A stretch of 64,000 nucleotides of DNA from Parvibaculaceae bacterium PLY_AMNH_Bact1 (lineage in GTDB: Bacteria > Pseudomonadota > Alphaproteobacteria > Parvibaculales > Parvibaculaceae): NCBI GenBank assembly GCA_032881465.1, contig CP126168.1, forward strand, positions 1,860,001 to 1,924,000. The letters run 5' to 3'. The first letter of the stretch is position 1. Each line of letters opens with the position of its first letter. Under the pieces are notes generated by a model that did not search any database, was not told the DNA's origin, and saw only the letters and a list, made by a program, of their open reading frames with translations. Positions 30,893 to 38,024 of the stretch are shown here, one piece after another. Position numbers and translations under genes: made by a program.

Positions 30893-31251
30893 TGACCGAG
30901 ACTCAAGCGGACCAATGGGACCCAGCCACGCGCGGCGAGAAGATGTCGGACGCATCTGGTCGCGTCATCTTCAAGTATCAGATGCCCGTTCAAGAACACT
31001 TCACCATGAAGCTGCCCGAAGGGGCGCAAATCCTCAGAGTGCAGGATATGGATGGAATGTTCTGGATGTGGGCACTCGTGCGCACAGACGTGCCAGACGA
31101 AACCAGGCAGTTCCACGCATTCAAAACCGGCGGCAAGATCCCTGACGATCTGAGACTGCGCTATGTCGGATGCTGCGCCGTCTTCATTCAGATGGAGTTG
31201 ATGCTCTACATCTTCGAAGACCTGGACTTTCTCGAGGTCCGCGATGATTGA
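30892..31251 (+). CDS. DUF7352-like phage protein (119 aa)
   Basis: IFKYQMPVQEHFTMKLPEGAQILRVQDMDGMFWMWALV followed by a FHAFKTGGKIP segment is the pattern of a small beta-rich phage family (DUF7352-like). Function unknown. It overlaps the next gene by 8 bp. Confidence 0.65.
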   Translation: MTETQADQWDPATRGEKMSDASGRVIFKYQMPVQEHFTMKLPEGAQILRVQDMDGMFWMWALVRTDVPDETRQFHAFKTGGKIPDDLRLRYVGCCAVFIQMELMLYIFEDLDFLEVRDD

Positions 31252-31888
31252 AGAACGATCAGGCTGGTACGGCACAGCACCTGAAGACCTCGGGCTGATC
31301 GATCTGTCTCCAACGGAGATGATGTATTGGCTCTATTGCCCCATCAAGCTACCGCGCGGTGACCTGACAGTACCGGCCAACCTCCGACAGTTCAGACCAG
31401 TCGTCGCTCGGGTCCGACAGAACCTCAGTCAATGGGCGTGGGACGAGAGCTATGTCTATCTCACAGCTAAGACACTCTGGGTCTCGCAGACAGAGCCCGG
31501 CAATAGGCCTGGGTGGCATTCAGACGGCTTCATGACCGACGACGTGAATTATGTCTGGTCAGACTCCGAGGGGACACTTTTTTGGGAGCCAGAAGAGCTC
31601 TGCATGTTTTCGCAGGATCACGTCGCTTCACTGCCAGAGATGGAACGGGAAGCCGAAGGCGGGCCACACAAGACCTATCCCGACAAGCACTTGCTGAAGC
31701 TGGACGAGCGCGTCATTCACCGCGTCCCTGACTTCGCGGAACCAAGAATTCGATCGTTCGTGAAGGTCTCGGTCTCACGGCACCGCTATCCACTGATCGG
31801 CAACTCAATCAATCACGAGCTCAACTGCGACTGGGACCAAGTCGAACGAGCCGAAGATCGCAACTGCCCCACAGGAGGAACACAATGA
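31244..31888 (+). CDS. Probable 2OG-Fe(II) oxygenase-like phage protein (214 aa)
   Basis: PGWHSDGF (H and D of an HxD pair, about residue 89), a distal His in DERVIHRVPDF (about 163) and an Arg in EPRIRSF (about 173) are spaced like the double-stranded beta-helix dioxygenases, where HxD...H binds iron and Arg binds 2-oxoglutarate. Substrate unknown; a nucleic acid or protein is possible. Call made from motif spacing only. Confidence 0.55.
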   Translation: MIEERSGWYGTAPEDLGLIDLSPTEMMYWLYCPIKLPRGDLTVPANLRQFRPVVARVRQNLSQWAWDESYVYLTAKTLWVSQTEPGNRPGWHSDGFMTDDVNYVWSDSEGTLFWEPEELCMFSQDHVASLPEMEREAEGGPHKTYPDKHLLKLDERVIHRVPDFAEPRIRSFVKVSVSRHRYPLIGNSINHELNCDWDQVERAEDRNCPTGGTQ

Positions 31889-32256
31889 GCCACGGACTTG
31901 AAGCATACCGCACCCGCGTATCAGAGAGTAAGCGCAAATCAATACTGTCAGCCGCCAGATCAGTGTTCTTACTGAATGGCTTCCAGGATGCCGCCATGGC
32001 AGGGATAGCCAGGAAGGCTGACGTGTCCACGGCGACCCTTTACAAGCACTTCAAGAGCAAGGAGAGGCTTTTTGATGCGGTTGCGAACGCAGAGGAGACA
32101 AGAGGCGGTCAGGTAGCTGTCAACGCCTTTATAGGCCGGATGGCGGTCTTTAGCATCAAGAGCATCGCCTACAACTCGAAGGCGACCCACAAAGCAGTGG
32201 GCGTTCTGGACGGCTTTGTTTCGTCGATGGAAAAAGCATCCAAGGACGCAGCCTAA
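31885..32256 (+). CDS. TetR-type HTH protein lacking a full ligand domain (123 aa)
   Basis: AGGAGG precedes the ATGA-coupled start. Residues about 15-65 (RKSILSAARSVFLLNGFQDAAMAGIARKADVSTATLYKHFKSKERLF) are a canonical TetR DNA-binding domain. Usual TetR proteins are near 200 aa; here only about 55 residues follow, too short for a normal ligand/dimer domain. The frame ends cleanly in an operon, so this looks like a true short regulator rather than a broken gene. Confidence 0.8.
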   Translation: MSHGLEAYRTRVSESKRKSILSAARSVFLLNGFQDAAMAGIARKADVSTATLYKHFKSKERLFDAVANAEETRGGQVAVNAFIGRMAVFSIKSIAYNSKATHKAVGVLDGFVSSMEKASKDAA

Positions 32257-32282
32257 TGGGCGACACCACTGAAATCTCATGG

Positions 32283-32299
32283 TGGTTATTAATAACCGG
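32283..32299. repeat. 17-bp AT-core palindrome TGGTTATTAATAACCGG (copy 3)
   Basis: In the 81-bp gap between the TetR-like and ASCH genes, the longest gap in this otherwise coupled stretch. A 31-codon frame (32254-32349) also spans it and is TAATG-linked to the TetR gene. Confidence 0.7.
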
Positions 32300-32337
32300 C
32301 TCCCTCCTTGATGGTGTCGAGTACAAGGAGTTCCCCA

Positions 32338-32766
32338 ATGCTTCTTAGCTTTAATATCGACGAAATGCGCCCATGGATTGTGAACGGGTTGAAAGAACTC
32401 GCCGGCGAGCCGGTCGAGGGGCGCGTCAAGCGCCAGACGATTAGACGTTTCGGTCCTCTTTACGTGAAGAAATTTGGGACATCACATCACCTTGAAGACC
32501 TTCAGCTCGACCTTTGGTGGAAAAGCCGGACACCGGGAGGCTTCAAGTTTGGGCAGGCCACTGGTAGTGGGACAAGGATCACCATTCTAAATGCTGGTTC
32601 GCGGCTCGCCTTAGAGACAGTGGACTTCCAAGCGTTCAAAGCCGCGAGCACCGTTGAACTGAATGGCTTTTCTCAAGCCGATGGATTCAATTCCGACAAA
32701 GAGTTTCTTGAATACTTCGTCCCCAAAGAGGGCGATGTGTTTGAAGGAGTGCTGTTCCGATGGTGA
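32338..32766 (+). CDS. ASCH-like domain phage protein (142 aa)
   Basis: AAGGAG eight bases before ATG 32338. MLLSFNIDEMRPWIVNG ... KRQTIRR ... LDLWWKSRTP is the layout of phage ASCH-like proteins (PUA-fold), where KRQTIR is the typical basic motif. ASCH proteins act on or bind RNA or modified nucleosides. ELAGEPV is encoded over a one-mismatch dispersed palindrome. Confidence 0.65.
   Translation: MLLSFNIDEMRPWIVNGLKELAGEPVEGRVKRQTIRRFGPLYVKKFGTSHHLEDLQLDLWWKSRTPGGFKFGQATGSGTRITILNAGSRLALETVDFQAFKAASTVELNGFSQADGFNSDKEFLEYFVPKEGDVFEGVLFRW
32397..32410. repeat. Dispersed palindrome, one mismatch: ACTCGC-CG-GCGAGC (copy 9)
   Basis: Near the start of the ASCH gene; encodes LAGE. Confidence 0.65.
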
Positions 32767-33059
32767 CACCACAAGAAGAACGAGACAACCGTGTGCAGCA
32801 GATCAACGACCTGCTTATGCCCTATGTCAAACCATCCCCACATGCGTCAGTCATGCAGAACCAGTACCAACAGGTAGCGGAGATTTCCCGAAAGTGCTGG
32901 TCTCTTGAGATGATCGACGACGTGTGGGTGGCAGCGTTCCGCCCGGGAAGCCACGTAGGCGATTGCTGTGCAACGGCCTACAACCTGCACACGCTGACGA
33001 ATATCCCTGTTGGCCTGCAATTCAACGACATATTCATCACGATTGGAGCCGAGGGATGA
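32760..33059 (+). CDS. Hypothetical phage protein (99 aa)
   Basis: Overlaps the ASCH gene end by 7 bp. N-terminal helix, then EMIDDVWVAAFRPGSHVGDCCATAYNLHTLTNIP. No family recognised. Confidence 0.6.
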   Translation: MVTPQEERDNRVQQINDLLMPYVKPSPHASVMQNQYQQVAEISRKCWSLEMIDDVWVAAFRPGSHVGDCCATAYNLHTLTNIPVGLQFNDIFITIGAEG

Positions 33060-33781
33060 CAAACACCTTCGCTGGCATGGGGTCGCACCAGTCCCGACGA
33101 TCGCTCAAGGATGAATGGCTGACTCCGCCAGAGATTGTCTCTGCGCTTGGTCGGTTCGACCTTGATCCCTGTTCACCGGTAAATCGTCCGTGGGATACCG
33201 CAGACCATCACCTGACCATTGAAGATGACGGACTGACAACCCCTTGGTGGGGCCGGGTCTGGATGAACCCACCCTATGGGCGCATGGTCGAGGAATGGAT
33301 CCGAAAGCTTGCCGCCCACAACCATGGGACCGCGTTGATCTTCGCTCGCACAGAGACAAGCGCTTGGTTTCCCTATATCTGGCATCAGGCAGCCGCTCTG
33401 CATTTCTTTCACGGTCGATTGAACTTCCACCATGTCTCAGGCCAACGCGCTGACAACAACGCCGGCGCACCTTCTGTTCTGATCGCATACGGGCAGGAAG
33501 ACGCTGACCGCCTCTATGACGCGGGGTTTGTAGGAAAGTTCGTGCCGCTTCAGTTGCCTCGGCTCATCGCCATCGCGCTCGCGGGCGAGCCTGCCACCTG
33601 GCGCGAGGTTGTCGCCCAGGCCATGCCGTCACACGGTCCAGTCAAGCTCGATGACCTTTACGGCGCCATCGCCGGGCATCCGAAAACGAGAAGCAACAAA
33701 CACTGGCGGGCAAAGGTTCGGCAGGTCTTGCAGCGAGGCGACTTCCGCCGCTGTGGCAATGGCATCTGGGAGGTCGCATGA
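33056..33781 (+). CDS. Phage N6-adenine DNA methyltransferase
   Basis: 241 aa, ATGA-coupled start MTNTFAGMGSH. DEWLTPPEIVSALGRFDLDPCSP, VWMNPPYG (catalytic NPPY, about residue 82) and FARTETSAWFP are the signature of the phage DNA N-6-adenine methyltransferase family (Dam-like). Likely protects phage DNA from restriction or marks it for regulation. A C-terminal extension of about 70 residues (ALAGEPATWREVV...) follows the usual domain and overlaps a dispersed palindrome. Confidence 0.88.
   Translation: MTNTFAGMGSHQSRRSLKDEWLTPPEIVSALGRFDLDPCSPVNRPWDTADHHLTIEDDGLTTPWWGRVWMNPPYGRMVEEWIRKLAAHNHGTALIFARTETSAWFPYIWHQAAALHFFHGRLNFHHVSGQRADNNAGAPSVLIAYGQEDADRLYDAGFVGKFVPLQLPRLIAIALAGEPATWREVVAQAMPSHGPVKLDDLYGAIAGHPKTRSNKHWRAKVRQVLQRGDFRRCGNGIWEVA
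33577..33590. repeat. Dispersed palindrome GCTCGC-GG-GCGAGC (copy 10)
   Basis: In the C-terminal extension of the adenine methyltransferase gene; encodes LAGE. Confidence 0.75.
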
Positions 33782-34098
33782 CCAAACCTGACCGCATCCC
33801 CTGCGTGGTGCCCTTCTGTGGGAGAACTGCAAAGCGCCTGCCTGATGATGGCCCAGACACAGAGATCATCTGCGGAAAACACTATCGCCTTGCAGACAAA
33901 CGGTTGCGCAAAGCTGCGTCTCTGGCCCGGCGGAGAGGAAACCGGTTCTACGAGAAATACAAAGCCGCCCACGAAACCAAGCAGTTTGAGGTCGCTGACG
34001 AACTGTTTCACCAGTGCAGGAGATACGCGCGCATTCACATGTGGCTGTGGTCTCGCATCAAGAAACAAGCCATTGAAGCAGCCGCGGGGATAGCATGA
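33778..34098 (+). CDS. Basic Cys-containing phage protein (106 aa)
   Basis: ATGA-coupled. IPCVVPFCGR ... IICGKHYR suggests a C-x5-C ... C-x2-H zinc site at residues 9-35, followed by a basic helical region. Common small phage protein; role unknown. Confidence 0.65.
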   Translation: MTKPDRIPCVVPFCGRTAKRLPDDGPDTEIICGKHYRLADKRLRKAASLARRRGNRFYEKYKAAHETKQFEVADELFHQCRRYARIHMWLWSRIKKQAIEAAAGIA

Positions 34099-34265
34099 AC
34101 ATTAGAGAAGACATTGAAGCGCCAGAAGGCACCATTCGCCCCGCCGTGTTTTTACATCTAGGAGACCGCGTGACGGTATTCGGGCACCGCCTGGAAACTA
34201 AAACGCCATACGTCATCACCGGACAATGGCCATTCCCTGTCAAAAACGACGAGGGGATAGCATGA
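34095..34265 (+). CDS. Small phage protein (56 aa)
   Basis: ATGA overlaps at both ends (34095-34098 and 34262-34265). Begins MNIREDIEAPEGTIRPAVFL and looks beta-rich. No family recognised. Confidence 0.6.
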   Translation: MNIREDIEAPEGTIRPAVFLHLGDRVTVFGHRLETKTPYVITGQWPFPVKNDEGIA

Positions 34266-34930
34266 CAGACCTTGGAAACACATCACATGCGGTCAGAGCA
34301 CAGCGTCACGAGGCGCCGGATAGTCTCGATTTCTTCCCCACGCCACCTTGGGCAGTCCGCGCGTTCTGCGAGGAGGCTGAGCTGGATCCACATCTGGAGC
34401 TCGTGGCCTATGATCCATGTTGTGGACAAGGGCATATGGCGGTCGCCCTAGATGATTACTTCGGTGAGGTGGTTGCGTCGGACATCCATCCTTATGGATA
34501 TGGAGAGGTTGGCGATTTTCTGGGCGGTAATTTGGATCCGCCGTGGATTCCCTCAGTGCCCGTCGATTGGGTTTTCATGAACCCACCCTTCAACAAAGCG
34601 CTTGAGTTTGTGGAAACCTCTCGCACTCGCTTCCCAAATGCGGGCGTTGCCGTCCTAATCAGAACCTCGTGGATGGAGAGCAAGGGACGCTACGAAAGGC
34701 TCTTTGGCAATAGAGAAACCCGGCCACACCACGTCTTTGTCAGTGTCGAGCGCATTGCCATGGTCAAAGGGCGGTATGATCACAAGGCGTCAACAGCCAC
34801 CTCATATAGCTGGTTTGTTTGGGACGCCGATGACCCACCTCCAATGCCGTCTATTCGATGGATCAAACCCGGCGGCAAAGAGAAATACTTCCGCGAGGAA
34901 GACACCCTTATCGGCAAGGAGACCGCATAA
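34262..34930 (+). CDS. Class I DNA methyltransferase-like protein (222 aa)
   Basis: DSLDFFPTPPWAV, YDPCCGQGHMAVAL (SAM-binding motif I) and DWVFMNPPFNKALEF (catalytic NPPF) show a second N6-adenine-type methyltransferase. Smaller than host enzymes and without a visible target-recognition domain, as in phage orphan methyltransferases. Start ATG 34262 is ATGA-coupled. Confidence 0.78.
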   Translation: MTDLGNTSHAVRAQRHEAPDSLDFFPTPPWAVRAFCEEAELDPHLELVAYDPCCGQGHMAVALDDYFGEVVASDIHPYGYGEVGDFLGGNLDPPWIPSVPVDWVFMNPPFNKALEFVETSRTRFPNAGVAVLIRTSWMESKGRYERLFGNRETRPHHVFVSVERIAMVKGRYDHKASTATSYSWFVWDADDPPPMPSIRWIKPGGKEKYFREEDTLIGKETA

Positions 34931-35796
34931 TGTCCGACGATCAGAGAATTCTTACCCGGTTCACCGGCTTTGATAACGGCAAGCATTTCTTAGATCCGGA
35001 GTGGGTCCGAGAACCGACACAGATGGGCGTTGCGCTCGATGTCGAGACCACGGGCGTCAATGCTCAGAAAGATGAGATCATTGAACTCGGTCTGTGCTTC
35101 TTTATGTATGACGCCAACGACAGGATAGTCTCTTGTGGACCGGGGAAGAGCTATTACAACCAGCCTGCCATCCCTATCAGCGAGAAGATTACATCGCTTA
35201 CCGGCATTACCAATGAGATGGTCGCGGGGCACGTTCTACCGATTGCCGAGATTGAAGGATTGTTGATGAGCGCTAGTCTGATCGTCGCTCACAACGCCAA
35301 TTTCGACCGACAGTTTGTCGAGCGATACAGCACGGAAGCACAGAAACACCCTTGGGCTTGCTCCATGACGGAGGTCGACTGGACGGCACTCGGCGCGCCC
35401 TCCAAAGCCTTGCAGGCGTGTGCCTGGTGGCATGGTTTCTTCTTTGAAGGGCATAGAGGTGACATTGACTGCGAGGCCCTTGTGAAGCTCCTGGCAGACA
35501 AACCAGCGCTCGCGAGCGAGCCGTTGTTTCCACAGCTGATCAAGAGCGCGCGTGAACCAGGTCAGCGGATATGGGCGACCAATGCACCCTTTGGCAGAAA
35601 AGACGATCTAAGCGCGCGCGGGTACCAGTGGCACAATGGAGACTTCGGACACCAAAAGGCGTGGTACATCGACAAGGCAAGCGCAGAGGAAGCAGCGGAA
35701 GAGATCGCATGGCTCCGCGCTGACATTCTTCCGCAAGGTCCAGATGTGACCGACCTCAACGCCACAAATCGCTATTCAGTACGGAGCTTTGCATGA
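34930..35796 (+). CDS. DnaQ-like 3'-5' exonuclease (DEDD)
   Basis: 288 aa, TAATG-coupled start. VALDVETTGVN (first D and E), IVAHNANFDRQF (third D) and HRGDIDCEAL (His/Asp) give the DEDDh active site across residues 37-185. The C-terminal part (SARGYQWHNGDFGHQKAWY) is a separate small domain found on several phage and bacterial exonucleases. May trim ends for RecT-mediated annealing. ALASEPL is encoded over a dispersed palindrome. Confidence 0.85.
   Translation: MSDDQRILTRFTGFDNGKHFLDPEWVREPTQMGVALDVETTGVNAQKDEIIELGLCFFMYDANDRIVSCGPGKSYYNQPAIPISEKITSLTGITNEMVAGHVLPIAEIEGLLMSASLIVAHNANFDRQFVERYSTEAQKHPWACSMTEVDWTALGAPSKALQACAWWHGFFFEGHRGDIDCEALVKLLADKPALASEPLFPQLIKSAREPGQRIWATNAPFGRKDDLSARGYQWHNGDFGHQKAWYIDKASAEEAAEEIAWLRADILPQGPDVTDLNATNRYSVRSFA
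35508..35521. repeat. Dispersed palindrome GCTCGC-GA-GCGAGC (copy 11)
   Basis: Inside the exonuclease gene; encodes LASE. Rightmost copy in the prophage. Confidence 0.75.
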
Positions 35797-36074
35797 GCAA
35801 CATCAAAGACCTATCGCTGGAAGAGTTGGTGGCGCGCGCCTTGCCCGAGATCACTCACCAGCTGGAAGAGCTGAACGTGAAGCTGGATAACATCGCGCCG
35901 GCATCAGTCCCGCTCTCAAGCCCTGCAGCCCGCATCGCAGCCGAGCAGCTTCTTGTGAAGATCCGAATGGACCCAACGCAGCCCAAGCCCAGGGAAAGCA
36001 CCCTGACCCCCTTGGAGAGCTTCCTATGGGATCTGTTTGTCGCCCTGGCTGAGAACGAGGAAGTAAAGGCCTGA
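35793..36074 (+). CDS. Hypothetical phage protein (93 aa)
   Basis: ATGA-coupled to the exonuclease gene. Two helices (LSLEELVARALPEITHQLEELNVKL and ARIAAEQLLVKIRM) joined by a Pro/Ser-rich linker. No family recognised. Confidence 0.6.
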   Translation: MSNIKDLSLEELVARALPEITHQLEELNVKLDNIAPASVPLSSPAARIAAEQLLVKIRMDPTQPKPRESTLTPLESFLWDLFVALAENEEVKA

Positions 36075-36078
36075 CACC

Positions 36079-36525
36079 ATGGCAGAGCGCACGCATGGCC
36101 CATATGAGCCCCGTCACTCCATCAAGGACGTGATGGAGATGCTGCCAACCGACGCCAACGGTAACAAACCCAGCGAGCGAACAATCCGCGCCAAAATCCG
36201 GTCAGAGGGTTGCTTTGCTCTGATTGGTCGCGCCATGGTGCTGACCGACAATGATCTAAGTGTACTTTGGGAGTCCTTTCGACCATGCCCCTCAAGCTCT
36301 ACCGCCCAGGCACAAGGAAGGGAAATCGCTTCTACATTGTCCGAGGAACCCTCTCCGTCTGGAAGGACGGGCAAAGGATCACCCGGGAAATTGAGCGAAG
36401 CACGAAGACTACTCGAAGAGCGGAAGCTCAAGCGATCCTCGACCAGATCGAAGGCAAGCGCGAAGAGATCACCAAGCAAAACGGGACCGAAAAGACATTC
36501 GGAGAAGTCGCCGCAGAATATCTAG
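36079..36525 (+). CDS. Excisionase-like HTH protein (148 aa), overlapping integrase
   Basis: The first ~70 residues (HSIKDVMEMLP...KPSERTIRAKIRSEGCFALIGRAMVLTDNDLSVLWESF) are a MerR/AlpA-like winged helix, as in phage excisionases. The remaining ~80 residues are Ser/Lys/Arg-rich and lie entirely over the integrase 5' end in another frame (about 240 bp overlap). The tail may be a by-product of the overlap. Position just before the integrase fits Xis. Confidence 0.7.
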   Translation: MAERTHGPYEPRHSIKDVMEMLPTDANGNKPSERTIRAKIRSEGCFALIGRAMVLTDNDLSVLWESFRPCPSSSTAQAQGREIASTLSEEPSPSGRTGKGSPGKLSEARRLLEERKLKRSSTRSKASAKRSPSKTGPKRHSEKSPQNI

Positions 36526-37349
36526 CGCAAGGCGGTAGTGACCGGTTCCTCGAACGCCCACTGGATTTCTTTGAAGACCTACCCCTCTCAGCGGTGACAG
36601 ACGCTCTGATCATGAAATGCGCGGTTGAAGCCTATCCGGATGCCGCAGCAACAACGCAGTGGCGCCAGTTTGTGACGCCTTCTCGTGCCGTGGTGAACTT
36701 CCCGCACCGAAAAGCCAAAGCACCTGAGCAGAATGTGCGGACGGTATGGGTCGCTCCAGCCGATGTCGATCGCATCATCAACGCCACAAGACAGAGTCCG
36801 AAGCACCATCCATGGGCACCGGCACTGACCACGTTTCTGTTCGGTCAGGGAAGCAGGGTCAACGAGACGCTTTCAATCAATGCCAAACGCGATTTGCAGC
36901 TGCCCTACAGACGTTGTGTGCTTCGAGATACCAAGAATGGTCATGAACGCGTCCTGCACCTCCAGGAGCGCACCGTGAGGGAACTAGCGGCCCTTCCCAA
37001 TGTGAACGAAGATGCACCTCTGTTCCGCAAGGCAGACGGCCAGCCCTACTCGGAGAAGGCAAACACCGGTCACAGGCTCCGCTTCTTTGAGAGCGCGGTA
37101 AGGATTGCCGGATTGGATCCGCGAGAGGTCACACCGCACGTCGCTCGCCACTCTTGGGCGACCTGGTTCTATGCCTGCACGACCGATAGCCAAAGGCTCA
37201 AAGATCAGGGCGGATGGATGTCCAACCAGTGGGAGCGATATGCGAAGCTCGGGGGACCGGAACTCGCCGAAGATGTTCAGCGTCACGGGTGGGATTTCTC
37301 TGGGGAAAACACGGGGATGTTCGACGTGTCTCAGGCCAACCTATTGTAA
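36285..37349 (+). CDS. int: Tyrosine-family integrase
   Basis: 354 aa from ATG 36285 (MPLKLYRPGTRKGN). The catalytic residues are in order: R191 (FGQGSRVNET), H285-x-x-R288 (HVARHSWATWF) and the nucleophile Y319 (SNQWERYAKLG). An N-terminal AP2/arm-type DNA-binding region precedes the core. It ends 30 bp from the tRNA-Ser half-gene that marks the attachment site. Confidence 0.92.
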   Translation: MPLKLYRPGTRKGNRFYIVRGTLSVWKDGQRITREIERSTKTTRRAEAQAILDQIEGKREEITKQNGTEKTFGEVAAEYLAQGGSDRFLERPLDFFEDLPLSAVTDALIMKCAVEAYPDAAATTQWRQFVTPSRAVVNFPHRKAKAPEQNVRTVWVAPADVDRIINATRQSPKHHPWAPALTTFLFGQGSRVNETLSINAKRDLQLPYRRCVLRDTKNGHERVLHLQERTVRELAALPNVNEDAPLFRKADGQPYSEKANTGHRLRFFESAVRIAGLDPREVTPHVARHSWATWFYACTTDSQRLKDQGGWMSNQWERYAKLGGPELAEDVQRHGWDFSGENTGMFDVSQANLL

Positions 37350-37378
37350 TCAATAAGGTTCTTTTCTTGTCGCCTGTA

Positions 37379-37419
37379 CCTTAGCAGGGGAGCGCCTTCA
37401 GCCACTCGGCCACCTCTCC
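37379..37419 (-). pseudogene. 5' half of tRNA-Ser(GCU), prophage attachment site (right junction)
   Basis: On minus from 37419: acceptor strand GGAGAGG, the D arm GCCGAGTGGCTGAAGGC and the anticodon stem/loop CTCCC-CTGCTAA, then identity with a tRNA-Ser ends after GG (a complete gene needs GGGAG). No variable arm, T arm or 3' end follows. The gene is therefore split near the anticodon loop by integration, with the 5' half on the host side. The 3' half should be at the left end of the prophage, outside the window. Confidence 0.75.
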
Positions 37420-37576
37420 ACCGCCGTGTATGCCGCACAAGTCCTTACGTTTCAAGAGCATATTTCGCCGGTTTGGCTGCCAAATTCAGACACTCCAGAG
37501 CTGTCCCACCACAATGAAGTTACCCTGGCGGGGGAATCGGGCCAGACTGGCCCCACCAATAAACGGGGGAAAATCT

Positions 37577-37948
37577 ATGCTGGCACGTATTCTGGCCGCC
37601 CTGCCCGGGCTTGCGATGGGCATCAATGCATTCATGTGGGTGACGAACCCGGCCGCTGCCGCCGAAAGTCTTGGCATGCCGCTGCTCGAGGGGCTTGCCC
37701 GCAGCACTCAAGTGGGGGACTTCACAGCGTTCTTCTTCGCCTGCTCCGTCATGGCGTTCCTTGCAGCCTGGAAGCAGAACGCCACTTGGGCCTACGGTGC
37801 CGCATTCATCTTGGGCGGCGCGGCCGTTTTTCGCACCCTCGCCTGGGCAATGCACGGCGCTGAGTTCGCGACCGTCTTCATTGCTGTTGAAGCGGTGTTG
37901 ACCCTGATGCTTATTGCCGCTGCTCAAATGATGAAGAGCAACGCTTAA
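37577..37948 (+). CDS. Small integral membrane protein (123 aa)
   Basis: ATG 37577 has GGGGGA upstream. About four hydrophobic segments are visible: residues 3-23, 49-65, 74-90 and 97-116. The layout resembles small DUF4345-like membrane proteins, but I cannot assign the family firmly. First intact host gene beside the prophage. The 150 bp before it hold the tRNA 5' flank. Confidence 0.7.
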   Translation: MLARILAALPGLAMGINAFMWVTNPAAAAESLGMPLLEGLARSTQVGDFTAFFFACSVMAFLAAWKQNATWAYGAAFILGGAAVFRTLAWAMHGAEFATVFIAVEAVLTLMLIAAAQMMKSNA

Positions 37949-37971
37949 GTCAGAACAACACGCTCAACAAA

Positions 37972-38012
37972 AAACCCGGCCCTGCGGTTCTGCAAGGCCG
38001 GGTTTCTTTTTG
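37972..38012. terminator. Bidirectional intrinsic terminator
   Basis: Stem AAACCCGGCC / GGCCGGGTTT (37972-37981 / 37996-38005), followed by CTTTTTG on plus and by a T-rich run on minus. Sits between two convergent genes. Confidence 0.85.
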
Positions 38013-38024
38013 TCTCAAACGCCT

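Larger units (their letters stand above)
1..37380. mobile_element. Temperate prophage, right-hand ~37 kb (left end outside window)
   Basis: A continuous block of phage genes: terminase, portal, scaffold, capsid and fibre genes on the left, replication genes in the middle, divergent XRE regulators and RecT, methyltransferase and integrase genes on the right. The right boundary is set by a tyrosine integrase ending at 37349 and, 30 bp further, the 5' half of a tRNA-Ser gene. The left boundary is not in the window because a virion gene is cut by base 1. The P22-like portal and DUF4043-like capsid protein suggest a podovirus-like particle; this is inference. Confidence 0.95.
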
